From contig CAUEEP010000201.1 in assembly GCA_958450365.1 (NCBI GenBank), positions 62,001-126,000 on the forward strand: a DNA stretch of 64,000 bases, given 5' to 3'. Below, piece after piece: positions 22,162 to 33,218 of this stretch. How positions within the stretch are numbered: position 1 is the stretch's first letter; the number at the start of each line of letters is the position of its first letter. The stretch comes from Mesorhabditis belari (Eukaryota; Nematoda; Chromadorea; Rhabditida; Rhabditidae). Below the pieces are notes generated by a model. That model made no database searches. It was not told the origin of the DNA and was given only the letters and a program-made list of their open reading frames with translations. A program made the position numbers and the translations under genes.

Positions 22162-23747
22162 TCAAGGACAAAGAGATGGTGTATTCGTACACGTGAAAGC
22201 AAAGCATCCAATTGTGGTGATCGTTGTTGTGAAACCATTTGCGGTGAGTGTCCATCCGGATCCGTCAGCACTGCACACCAATTGCGCCATTACGCTCGGC
22301 GTTCCACTCGCTGTACCAGCCGCATCCATGTTGAACTGTAATAGAGAACAATGAATAGCCAATAAGCCAGTTACAGTAGCTGCTTAGTCTCAAAATTTTA
22401 AGAAAATATCAAAGCTATCCTTGAACTCGTTTGTTACCCACAGAAATCGTGGCCTGAAAACCCCCCGGCGCCGATGATGTACAAGTTAGATCCAGAGTCA
22501 CACAACCAGCCGCGTTTGTTCCAAGCACTTCTAAATAAGCCAAATAAAATAAGCCTATTGTTATTTACGGCTTTCAAATGGTGCTGTTCCACTACTTGTC
22601 GTATCAATCGTTAGCATTGGATTAGCCAGCGTACATGTAGCGCAGGCTAAAGACAAAGGATTGAATTGTTCAAATGATTTGCAGACCTAAAGCAACAGTA
22701 GTAGTTGTCGTCGTGGTTGTCGTAGTTGTAGTAGTCGTTGTTGTCTGAAGTTTAAAGATTAAAATACGATACCAAGATACGGCTATCTATTACGCAGTGC
22801 TAAAGTTACCGTTGTAGTTGTAGTAGTAGTCGTTGTCGTCGTTGTCGTTGTAGTGGTCTAAAAATTATTGAAAACTCCAGTGATGCATGTTTGCTTGCTC
22901 AAGTCTGTGGCTGTAGCTAAATGTGAGATTACTTTCGAGTGTAAGCCTAAGCTTAAACAAGAACCTAGGGTTCATAACAAAAAAAACCTAGGATTCATAA
23001 CAAAAAAACCTAGGTTTCATAACAAAACGCCAATACCGTTGTGGTAGTGGTGGTTGTGGTGGTAGTAGTTGTTGTGGTCGTCGTTGTCGTAGTCGTTGTT
23101 GTAGTAGTGGTAGTTGTGGTCGTCGTGGTTGTTGTCGTTGTCGTAGTTGTTGTGGTCGTCGTAGTCGTCGTCGTGGTAGTTGTAGTCGTCGTTGTAGTTG
23201 TCGTTGTTGTAGTAGTGGTAGTTGTGGTCGTCGTCGTGGTAGTTGTAGTTGTGGTCGTAGTCGTCGTTGTTGTAGTCGTCGTCGTGGTTGTTGTCGTTGT
23301 CGTAGTTGTGGTTGTTGTGGTGGTCGTTGTTGTAGTAGTGGTAGTTGTGGTGGTCGTTGTTGTTGTTGTCGTTGTCGTAGTTGTTGTTGTGGTCGTCGTA
23401 GTCGTCGTCGTTGTAGTTGTCGTAGTAGTTGTCGTCGTTGTAGTAGTTGTAGTCGTCGTTGCAGTAGTGGTGGTTGTCGTAGTAGTTGTAGGCGTAGTGG
23501 TCGTAGTTGTAGTCGTTGTAGTGGTGGTTGTGGTAGTCGTAGCCGTGGTAGTACTTGTGGTAGTTGAAGTTGTGGTCGTTGTTGTGGTCGTAGTAGTTGT
23601 CGTTGTGGTCTAAAGTGTCACACTCACTGCAATCCAAAAACATAAAGTCTTTCTAGGTACTTGTTTGTTCAGAAGTGAAAAAGCATTCGTAAATTCATCC
23701 TTAACAAACCGTTGTAGTTGTAGTAGTCGTAGTCGTCGTTGTGGTTG
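22162..23747 (-). CDS. Gene B: poly-threonine C6-domain protein, start exon not found
   Basis: Minus-strand exons 23710-23747, 23037-23609, 22810-22857, 22687-22744, 22569-22646, 22442-22530 and 22162-22335 (TAA), all compatible in phase. The 573-nt exon codes 191 residues, of which 186 are Thr; the others are two Ala, one Pro and two Ser near its 5' end. The last three exons code the C6 domain (CATCTL, GCVTLDLTC, LVC...GCFAFTC...SLCP). Two donors are weak: GTCTGC after 22687 and GTGGGT after 22442. I find no ATG exon with a signal peptide between 23747 and gene C's stop at 24158, so the 5' end is missing, diverged, or supplied by gene C's first exon, whose phase fits. A mucin-like O-glycosylated product is inferred from composition. 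Confidence 0.7.
23037..23609 (-). other. 573-nt exon coding 186 threonines in 191 codons
   Basis: Read on the minus strand from the acceptor ACTTTAG to the donor GTATTG, every triplet is ACN except five. All four ACN codons are mixed irregularly, so this is not a pure trinucleotide microsatellite. The opposite strand gives an apparent poly-valine frame, which is only its shadow. Confidence 0.85.
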
Positions 23748-24157
23748 CTGAAAAATTTTTAAGCTGTAAGTCAGAGCTTTATGTCAATGTTAAGAATAGC
23801 ACTGTCTATAACGGACCATAACGGATTGAGATCTTTAAACTTTTAAGTTCTTCAGTCTTAAGTTTAAGTTAAAATTCTAAGGTCATTCTGCCTTTGATCT
23901 AACTGTAAGTCATACTTGCTTGGATATCAAAAAAAGACAACAATTTATCACACATGAATGAAAGCTCATTTGAGAAATGAAAGTGAGTTTCTAATGGGAT
24001 GAAAGCTCCTTTTTTTGGGATCAAAGGATGAAGATAAGTTTTAAACAAAGGAAAGTGAGATAATTTCTGATGTTAGTTGGACAAACAACATGCCAAAACA
24101 TGCAAGAATGAATCCAGAGTACCCGAAATTCAAATGCTGATATGATTCTGCGAAAGC

Positions 24158-26231
24158 TTATTTCCCGGGACAAGCCGATGGGGTGTTTGTACAAGTGACA
24201 GCAAAGCATCCAATTGTGGTGATCGTTGATGTGGCTCCGTTTGCAGTCAGCGTCCATCCCGTTCCATCAGCACTGCAGACCAATTCGGCGGTTGAAGTGG
24301 GTGTTCCACTTGTCGTACCAGCTGCGTCCATGTTGAACTGTAAAAGTTTGCAGTTAGTTTAAAATTTAACCTCAACAATAACAACATAATCATATTATCT
24401 TCTTTAACAAAATACTTACTAAAATACAAAATACTCTTTTGATCAAGTTGGCTTTTTAATAGTTTTAAAGAGAACAATTCAAGCTTTTAAATGAGATAAA
24501 GCTTGATTGGATTGGATTATTCATTTTCATGAAAATCAAGAGACAAGGAGCCGATCTCTTTTGATCAAGTTGGCTTTGATTTTCTCGAGATTGGTTGTTT
24601 CGATCAACTTCTATTTTATTTCATTCGAAAGCTTGAATTGTCCCCTTTAACACATTCGCGATGGCGACATTTTGGGCGTACAGTCGCGTAGTCGTGTTTT
24701 ACTGATAATTTGATGAAGATTCAAAAATAAACTAAATTATTATAGTCATTCAATAGCTCTAAATCTCCTCTTGAAAACTAGTAAAAAGGTTATCGAGAAC
24801 TTTTTGCAAAATAAATAACAAAATCTTCAAAAACTTGAGTTGGCACCAAAAAAAATCGTTATTAGTACAACCCACCGGTGGGCTGTACTAATCATCGTAA
24901 GTAGATTTAGATTTAGAGCTATTGAATGACTATAATAATTTAGTTTATTCTTGAATCTTCACCAAATTATCAGTAAAACACGACTACGCGACTGTACGCC
25001 CAAAATGCCGCCATCGCGAATGTGTTAAAGGGGGTATTAATCGCGGCCGGATGACCATAAAAATTTTTTTTTACGGCAACCACCTGTTTTTTTTATTTTA
25101 ATATCGCTGATTTTATTATAAAAAGAATAAAAATCACCCGGCTAGAGTGATTTGATGGGTTTACAAATTTTTGGAGACGCTGCAAGCCTCGCGTAGTTCA
25201 TCTACAAGGTAAGTGCGAAAGTAAAGCAAAAGTCAGGCATTATGTTTTCTTTTTGTTTTCTTTAAACTTTCGATCTACACGATCTAAATCTAAACCTACT
25301 TACGATGATTAGTACAGCCTACTTACGAGGCACCAAAAACAATCGTTATTAGTACAGCCCACCGGTGGGTTGTACTAATAACGATTTTTTTTTGGTGCCA
25401 ACTCAAGTTTTTGAAGATTTTGTTATTTATTTTGCAAAAAGTTCTCGATAACCTTTTTACTAGTTTTCAGGAGGAGATTTAGAGCTATTGAATGACTATA
25501 ATAATTTAGTTTATTTTTGAATCTTCATCAAATTATCAGTAAAACACGACTACGCGACTGTACGCCCAAAATGTCGCCATCGCGAATGTGTTAAAGGGGA
25601 CAATTCAAGCTTTCGAATGAAATAAAATAGAAGTTGATCGAAACAACCAATCTCGAGAAAATCAAAGCCAACTTGATCAAAAGAGATCGGCTCCTTGTCT
25701 CTTGATTTTCATGAAAATGAATAATCCAATCCAATCAAGCTTTATCTCATTTAAAAGCTTGAATTGTTCTCTTTAAAACTATTAAAAAGTTAAGAATGAT
25801 ATTATTTCTAAGCAAGGTTATAGACCTTCAAAGTGTGGCTACTCATTCAAAACCCTTTAACGAACTAGAGCCCTCATTTTCGGCTTCGACTATCAGAAAT
25901 TCGGCAATGGTTGAAGTTTTAAATGATCTAATATTATTAATAATCCCTTACCGATATTGTTGAGCCAAAGGGTCCAGGAGCGGTTGAAGTGCATGTAAAG
26001 TCTCTTACCACACAGCCAGCCGCATTTTTAGCCAGAACATCTAAACTTTGAAAGTCTTTTTTCAAGAATAATAAATACCCGTAGCAAATGGAATCGTTCC
26101 CGAGCTTGCCAAATCGATTGTTAGAGGTGGATTGGTCAACGTACAAGATGCGCACGCTAAATTTTGATTTCAAATTGAATAGTAGAGCTGGGCTACCCAA
26201 AGTTGTTGTGGTTGTTGTGGTTGTTGTGGTT

Positions 26232-26316
<85 letters not shown>

Positions 26317-28274
26317 TAGTTGTCGTTGTTGTAGTTGTCGTCGTGGTCTTAAATACACTATTCTCAGTTTAATCAGCTCAACTAAATAAACTAAATAGAA
26401 AAGTTTATGTTTGATCCAAAGGCAATAAAGATTGGCTTTGATGTTGGCGGGGAAAACACTGGCTAAACCCTAAACCTTGTTTCACTACTGTCCTCTAATC
26501 GTTATTAAAGTGCTAACTGACATCTTGTCTTTTATAAATGATACTTTTACCTTTAAAATTTCTAGAAATTAGTTCACTCAGTAATACTTTTGTCAAATGG
26601 ATGCCATGGCCGACTGGCTAAAAGCCCTGTATCTTACTAGGAAATAGCGCCAACTTACAACGCCAACTGTAAGTCGACCTTTTCAAATCGACTCTACCTT
26701 ATCTGATAGTTTTGAACGCTGATTCCAAATCTGATTTTAGTTTCACCAACTATCGTGAGTTATCTGGCAAAGAAGTTTGTCAGAGCTCTGTCATTGTCAG
26801 AGCTAATATAGCCCATCTTGCATTCCGCCTTTGCAAAAAATTCTTTGCCAGATAACTCGCGATACAGGGCTCCGTTGGTGAAACTAAAATCAGTTTTGGA
26901 ATTAGCGTTCAAAACTCTGTCAGATAAGCTAGAGTCGATTTGAAAAGATCGGCTTAAGTTGGCGCCATTCCCTAGTGAGTCGGACGGTCAAGGGTTCAAT
27001 TCCGGCTAGCTTATTGGTTCTGTTTCTCATATATATGGGTTTTTCTTCCCTAAATTTAGGACTTAGGGATTGTGCTTGTGTATTGTTTGTGTATTTGAAT
27101 TGTATAACGCTTACCGTTGTCGTTGTTGTGGTAGTTGTAGTCGTTGTTGTCGCTAAAAATAGATGCTGATGTTTGATCGATCTGTGCGAAGGTGATAGGA
27201 GTCAAAAAGCAGAAAGATTTAGTCATTTATCATTGTTAACTGTGTGCTTTGATCGATAAATAAGCTTTAGTAAAGTTATCGAATTGTCATGCAAAGGTTT
27301 ATCCATGCAATTCTTGATCTCAACCTGTGTTTGTGGAGGTGGTGACAGTGGTCGGTGTTGTGGTTGATAAAATATTATGATTGAATTTACGATTCAAGTG
27401 AACTTTTTGTTTTAGAGAATAGTGGTAAACAGAAAAATTTCAGGCTCAAAAAAGGGACTCTCTATTGCAAAAATAAGAAATATAAAAGACTAACAAAAAC
27501 TACAAAAATGTCCATCAAGAAGTAAAGAAAGGTTAAAAGATAAAAAGATTTTGACAATGAATTGTCTATTTTCAAAGGCAAGCAAGAACAAATCGAAATG
27601 GTCATTTAGAGTTTATCTTTTCAAAAGAGTTTCCGCTATGGTCCGTTATAGAAAATAGTATTGCTTTAGATCTTTGTCCATATCCATGTCCATCAAGTTT
27701 AGTTTACAGACATTAATTACTGTAAAACTCTAGTACTAACAATTGAGCTATTCAATTGTTATTGAGTTATTGTTATTGGGTATTCTAGTTTTTGTCAAAT
27801 CCAAATGGTCATCTAGTACTAACAATTGAGTTATTCTTCGTGTTCAAATGTTAGAACTCTTTGTTAAGCTGGAAATGCGAGTAGACTTGAGATTTGGTAA
27901 GCAGCTGTTTTTCGAAGACAGTATAAAACTTCTACTTAAACAAATATTGATTCTCAATAAGAGAGTAGGTACTTGTGGCTTTTTGGCGGCTACCTTACCT
28001 TAGTTATATCAATTTTATAGAGTTTGGCCTTCAAGTATTGACATAAACATATGCTAGACTTGCACCGCAAGGGTGGCTTCCAAAAAGTCAGATGTACCGG
28101 AGAGTACTAGCTTTTTAAGTGCAGCCGGCCAAATCCCAATCCTAGCGCCAACCCAATCCTAGCCTAGCGAAACTTACTTGGCGCTACAGTGGTCGTCGTC
28201 GTCGTTGTCGTTCTTAAACAGCTCTCAATAACAACACATAGTGATAGCAATATCACACAAGCGATGAGTCTCAT
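24158..28274 (-). CDS. Gene C: secreted Thr-rich protein with C6 domain
   Basis: Exons 28178-28274, 27115-27152, 26197-26347, 26079-26156, 25952-26040 and 24158-24337 (TAA) join in phase to about 210 residues. Exon 1 codes MRLIACVILLSLCVVIESC, a clear signal peptide, followed by CLR and a run of Thr. The 151-nt exon is almost all Thr, partly from a GTTGTC hexanucleotide array on the plus strand. The C6 domain reads CASCTLTNPPLTID, GCVVRDFTC, LVC...GCFAVTC...SACPGK. Exon sizes 38, 78 and 89 nt are identical to gene B. A further 42-nt exon at 27325-27366 fits the phase but has AT in place of the acceptor AG, as in gene A. The last intron holds a 1.3-kb inverted repeat. Confidence 0.78.
24451..25791. 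repeat. Large inverted repeat, arms about 430 bp
   Basis: TTAATAGTTTTAAAGAGAAC at 24451 is the inverse of GTTCTCTTTAAAACTATTAA ending near 25790. The arms (about 24451-24895 and 25365-25791) are highly similar and include CGACTACGCGACTGTACG. The centre carries a further partial copy of the arm (24960-25030) and ACCGGTGGG motifs. It fills the last intron of gene C, so the pre-mRNA would form a long hairpin. Confidence 0.85.
26233..26310. repeat. (GTTGTC)n hexanucleotide array inside a gene C exon
   Basis: About a dozen uninterrupted GTTGTC units. On the coding (minus) strand they read ACA ACG, so every change of unit number adds or removes two threonines without a frameshift. Confidence 0.85.
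26602..27010 (+). other. tRNA-like sequence split by a palindromic insertion
   Basis: 26602-26639 (GCCATGGCCGACTGGC...TTACTA) and 26972-27010 (CTAGTGAGTCGGACGG...AGGGTTCAATTCC) join into one A-box/B-box unit like those at 36701-36763 and 36865-36939. The interruption at 26640-26971 has inverted ends GGAAATAGCGCCAACTTA / TAAGTTGGCGCCATTCC and is flanked by CTA on both sides, a likely 3-bp target duplication. It lies in an intron of gene C on the opposite strand. Confidence 0.6.
26640..26971. mobile_element. Palindromic MITE, 3-bp CTA duplication
   Basis: The arms complement each other over about 120 bp (word GATTTGAAAAGATCGGCTTA against its inverse). A copy-like word AACGCTGATTCCAAATC also occurs near 1358-1372 and in the 38.3-38.8 kb foldback, suggesting related elements. 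Confidence 0.65.
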
Positions 28275-29435
28275 TGTCAATGATGAGAAATGAATGGAGT
28301 AGCTTCGGCAATGGACCTCACATCATTGCCATAAAGACCGATGCTAAGAGGGTTGGATGGAAAAAAAGTTCGTGGATTTCTCCCTAATTCAAATCCCATC
28401 TTTCCATTACTGCACAGAGTAATGAAACGAAAAGCGCTCGTGAAAGAAAGAAGCTCTTAAACTGGAAAAACTGAGGAAAAGGAAAGGAATGGAAATGATT
28501 TCATCCAAATGAGATGAAGAATTAGAGAGCTTTTTGTTGAGCAATGCTTGGAAGATGGAAAAGTGAAACAATCAAAGGAAATCAAGGGGAAAAAGAGAAC
28601 CGTTTAGAGCTGTCACCAACAAGGATTTAGCCATCATGTTTGTGTGTTTGTTGCGTTTTAATTCGTTTCGATAGATTGATTTGAAAATTTGCCAATCTGT
28701 TCTCATCCTACAGTCTAGTTTTACTTACTATCGTAAAAGCTATAATAGTAGCCCTGGGGGGCATTATTTTTTCGATAGTACTTTTTGCTATTCAAATTCA
28801 AAGGAAAATATAAGATAATTACAACTCATTAAAGAAACATTTTTCAATTAATTTTTTAACAAAAACAAGCAAAATTCGACAAGAATTAAGGAAAAAAAGC
28901 CAGAATTTAAAAAATCTTTTAGGTTGATGAATTGAAAACTGCCCGACTTTGAACTAAAATTTATTCAACATAAAACCATAAATTCATTCCAAATAATTTC
29001 CATTATTATTGACGACTTCTGCCCATTTTACAGGCAATTTGCGGATTCCTCTTTCGTAGTAGGGTTTTGGTTTGTGTGTGAGACAAGAGTGAGACTCAAA
29101 AATGGAGGACTGGAGATGTCAGCCGTAAGCCCAGTTTGAGCCCTTTCTTCAAAAGAAACCCATTTTGGTGTCAATAGAAAAGTTGTAGAGAATCAAAAAT
29201 TAGGCTTATAGCCAAATTTCCAAAAAGCTACGCTTAGTAGTTTCGCTTAAAATGCAAGTTTTGTGAAAATTCGTAAATTTGGCATTTCTTGAAAACCAGT
29301 TTTTGAATCGTTCTGAAAATTTGGATATAAGCTTAATTTTTGCTTCTCTACAACTTTTCCATTGACATCAAAATGGGTTTCTTTTGAAGAAAGTGCTCAA
29401 ACTGTCACATATGACAACATCCTGCAGTTTTCAAT
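28275..29435. other. Upstream region of gene C and a palindrome
   Basis: 28275-28700 should include the promoter of gene C; no core motif is obvious. 29128-29402 is a palindrome with arms containing CAAAAGAAACCCATTTTG and its complement, next to the pogo-like relic. Confidence 0.5.
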
Positions 29436-30110
29436 TCACCAACCCAATAGATCAACTGATATATCAGATCCAAATTCTTCCTCATATATTTCTGTTTTTT
29501 GAGCAAAATTGAGAAGATTTACTGAAGTAAGCAAACCCAGAAGCTCGTCGACTTCTTTTTCATCCCTGAGTAACTGTAGTCCTGTAGGAAGCGCGCCATC
29601 GTACTTAAAACAGTGAATCATCTGGTTGCCGGCACCACTTGGATCGATTCCAACACGACAGCTTTTGAAGGATCGACGAATGTCTTCTTCCGAAATTGAA
29701 TCCCAACCATCAGCAACCAATTTTAAGTAGATGTCCACTCCAGGAGCCTTTGGGTTCCCACCTTTTATGCGTTCAGGTGCTTGCAGCAAAATCCAATCCT
29801 CGTAAAACTGTCGAATCAGTGCCTTAAAAGGACCATTCTAAATCACATCTGCACATTGAAGGGCTGCACATCTACACATTTGTTCCTAAAAGCACTACGC
29901 CTCCAGGAACAAAGAAACAATCTAATGGAAGCTGATTGAGTCTTCCCTCGTCAATTCGCCTTGGTCAGAAGCAAATCCCAAATAAACAAATAACGAACAG
30001 TTCTTAAAGAACCCAAACCCTTTAAACGATCTCTTCAAGTATTTGCTTGTCATCTCATCATTGAACCATTTGCCTTTTTTCCAGCAAAGCATCAGATGAT
30101 TTCATCTACA
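29436..30110 (-). pseudogene. Pogo/Tigger-like transposase relic
   Basis: The minus-strand frame 29436-29789 (117 residues) contains KGGNPKAP, then a WDSISEEDIRRSFKSC segment and a MIHCFK motif. This is the order found at the C-terminus of pogo/Tigger (DDE_1) transposases. Reading through an in-frame TAG near 29836 gives NGPFKALIRQFYEDW, which corresponds to the family's NKPFK...Y..W segment. Further upstream are FVPGG and WFNDEM-like pieces in shifting frames. Stops and frameshifts make it inactive. Confidence 0.7.
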
Positions 30111-30975
30111 TTTTTTAGCAACCCTGATCCTTTGCATCAAAACGAACGTTTTCAGTTTGTTTCCATTCGGTCAACATAACTGTTATTGACAACTTTTCAT
30201 GGCCGATTGTCAAAACTGCAACTTGATTGAATACTTTTAAATTGTAAAGAAAAGGTGGGAAAGGTGAAATGATTTCGGGTAAGCGATTTCAAGAGCGCGA
30301 GTACAAGACGTTTTTTTTATAAAAGCAAAATCAGATCATTCTTTCAATTTAGGTGTGATCAGATGAAACTTTTTAAAGTCTTGATTCAAGATCACTTAAC
30401 TAATAAAAAAAATAAACGTAAACGAACACGTAAAAACAAATAAAATATCAACTTTTATTGGCACAAATAAAAATGACTCAAATAAGAAGTAAAGTGATTG
30501 AATTTTCAAAGGAAATTCTTGAAAAAAACTAATTCAAATCAAGCACTCAAAATTTTAGAATTGTTTCTAGAAAGAAATTTCAAATTCTGTAAGATATGGT
30601 CGCTGAAAATGATCAAAAATTCAGCTCAAAATCTAGTTTTTCACGTTCACAATCTTTGAGGATTGAAATGGATTGAAATCTTTTCTTTATTTCCTTTTCT
30701 TTGATCACTTTGTCATTGAGTGACCGAATTTTGAAGCACTTAAGGCGAAGACGAGAGTGGTCTTGATGTTCAATTATTCCGGTTTTTGAGTGTCACACTC
30801 AAAAAGACATTCAAGTTGCTTGTTTCAATGGTTAGCAACATTTTTGTCGTGATTTTTCTAAAGTTCTTTTTGCTGAGAGCTTTTATTGACCTGAATATTA
30901 ATTAAACTCATAAATTTTTGCAAGTATTTGTGTTTTATTTTATCATGCGTTTTCTAGAAAAGGTGGTCTCTAGAA

Positions 30976-31292
30976 AAAGCTACCGTAAACTACCGTAATC
31001 GAAAGTTATCGTAATCTACCGTAACCAAAAGCTACGGTAATCTACCGTAGGCGAAAGCTACCGAAATCTACTGTAATCTACCGCAATCGAAAGCTACCGT
31101 AACCAAAAGCTACCGTAATCTACCGCAATCGAAAGCTACCGTAACCAAAAGCTACCGTAATCTACCGCAATCGAAAGCTACCGTAGTCTACCGTAATCTA
31201 CCGTAAGCGAAAGCTACCGTAGTCTACCGTAATCTACCGCAATCGAAAGCTACCGTAATCCACCGTAACCGAAAGCTACCGTAATCCAGATG
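30976..31292. repeat. Tandem array of CTACCGTAATC / GAAAGCTACCGTAACC units
   Basis: About 300 bp built from alternating CTACCGTAATC and RAAAGCTACCGTAA units in one direction, with higher-order repeats of about 33-45 bp. It lies between genes C and D. TACCGTAA is also the end motif of the MITE family at 13321, 35628 and 63173. Confidence 0.85.
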
Positions 31293-32063
31293 TTTCTAAA
31301 AGCTATTTTAATCCAAATGTCCATTAGATAAAGGTAAACAAAGCCACATACAAGCTATGGTATTCAATAGATTTTTAACAGACTTATTTGGCACCTTTAA
31401 CTACAATAGCTGTTGGAGTACGGTAGCTCCAGAAATGTGACGACCCGTTTAAAATCCCGGATTCTTTCAAAATACCCGGATTCTTTTAAAAAATTCGGAA
31501 ATTACGCAAGAGCCGGTATTTTTTGTTTAGTCCATCTAAAGATCTAGACAAAAAGCTTTGCCCGGATGATTTCTGATCACCGTGTAGTCCTGGTCAAACC
31601 TTTTATTGCATCCATTTTTTCAAAGGATCACCTTTTAAAAAACGCTTTAACCACAAAGAAAGCAAAAGTCAAGACAATTTCATTATAGAAAAAAGGAATG
31701 ATTCCAACTTGAAGTTCGGAATCGATTTTATAGAATCGACCACAGAGATCCTAAAATCCGCAAAAAAAGAAATAATTTGCGCAAATCTAGAGGATAGTGT
31801 GCTTATATACTAATTTTTTTTTTTGATTTTGGTCAGAATTCGTTTCCTCTCTACGCCAAATTTTTGATTACAATTCATCTTTTCCTAAACGAGCGCAACG
31901 CTTAAAAACACAACTTATAAAAGCTGCATTACAAATTAAAGATTATAAAAGCAATTAGACGAATTTCAAAACCATATACATATGCGTCATTTCACGATTT
32001 TATTTAAATATCTTTAAGATATTTTAGTTACGAAAAGTGAGGGGAAATAGCATCAAAAATTTC

Positions 32064-32302
32064 GTACAGTACTGGACAATGAAATATCATATTTGAAAAA
32101 CGATCGTCACTTTCGCGTGCGCTGAAATGCGTCAAAAAATACGGTATTTCTAAATATTAATATTACCATTGTGTAGCCCTTGAAAAGAGCTTTCAGAAAA
32201 TGTATAACACTAATAGTTTAAACTCAAAGACAAGGGAGTTACAGACGCGCGAAAGTGACGATCGTTTTTCAAGTATGATATTTCATTGTCCAGTACTGTA
32301 TG
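32064..32302. repeat. Palindrome with CAGTACTGGACAATGAAATA ends
   Basis: TACAGTACTGGACAATGAAA at 32065 is inverted at about 32280-32302, and the arms share AAACGATCGTCACTTTCGCG. The centre is about 90 bp. Confidence 0.8.
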
Positions 32303-32510
32303 TTCGCATCATGCTATCCTCTTTCCCACCGCTACATCTGATACAGCTTTGCAAAAGAGCCTCAAAAAGGAGTCTTAAAGCTTTAAACCTGAATATCTCG
32401 CGTTTGCAGGATCTTTGGTAAAAGTTTTTTACATATTTGTGATCTCCGTGATCGATTCTATAAGATTCACATAGGCTCGAAGCGATTCCGAACTTCAAAT
32501 TGGAGTAAAG

Positions 32511-33038
32511 ATTTATTGGCTTGGGGAGAATGAGTCGGCGCCGAAATTTAAAGAAACTTTTTGCACCCATAAAACCTTCTTTAAATATACGTTTTGTTTC
32601 ATCAAAATGGTCCACTAATTCTTTACAAAATGGCTTTTGAAAGATTCCACAAAGCTTTTCTTTTTTGGGATTTTATGGATTCCCAAACACAGCTAATCAA
32701 AAAGACAAAAAGTCCGACTCATTGCTTGAACAGTTTCTTCCACATAAACCTCCTTTGGTGTTTATATAAAAAAGATAGAGCACACTCAATTACATAAGTT
32801 ACCAAATTTTCAGGAAGATCCCTCCAACCGTTTATTCTAGATGACAGTTTATCGATTTTGTGAAAAAATGATCCTTTGTTGAGTTGAGGCGCTGTTTGAG
32901 TTCTCTTTTAAATATTATTTTGTAGAGAATTAGTTACCCTTCTACGGATATCAAACGCATATCATTTGACAAAGTCTGCTATAAGTTTTAGAAATTTCTT
33001 TGATTTTCGGCGCCGACTCATTCTCCCCAACCCAATAA
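32511..33038. mobile_element. MITE with GGGGAGAATGAGTCGGCGCC ends
   Basis: Inverted ends of about 33 bp (TTGGGGAGAATGAGTCGGCG left, complement right near 33008-33038). The 528-bp element has no surviving transposase frame. A diverged reverse-oriented copy occupies about 58690-59220. A run of AAGTAAGTAAGT repeats follows the right end. Confidence 0.75.
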
Positions 33039-33218
33039 GTAAGTAAGTAAGTGAGTAAGTAAGTAAAGAAATAAAGTAAATAAGTAAAGTAAAGAAGGAA
33101 ATATTTTAAAAAGCCAGTTATTTCAATTCAAAAATCCTGAATTGAGTCAAAGTGTAGTTCAAAGCTCGCAAAAATGAAAGGAAAAAAAGCAAATAGAAAT
33201 CTTTTCCCAATCAATTGA

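Noticed and set aside
23041..23613. 190-residue poly-valine open frame on the plus strand
   Set aside because: It is the reverse complement of ACN codons read one base off; the minus-strand exon has splice sites and family context, this frame has neither.
23017..23643. 208-residue Asn/Asp/Tyr/His-rich minus-strand frame
   Set aside because: Out-of-phase reading of the same threonine exon; it runs through the acceptor and lacks family support.
23889..23980. Possible gene B start exon (MSFHSCVINCCLFL, donor GTATGA)
   Set aside because: Its phase 0 end does not match the phase 1 entry of the next exon, and the CLR-Thr motif of the other signal exons is absent.
30976..31292. CRISPR-like array
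   Set aside because: Units are contiguous and degenerate without unique spacers, in a eukaryotic genome with spliced genes.
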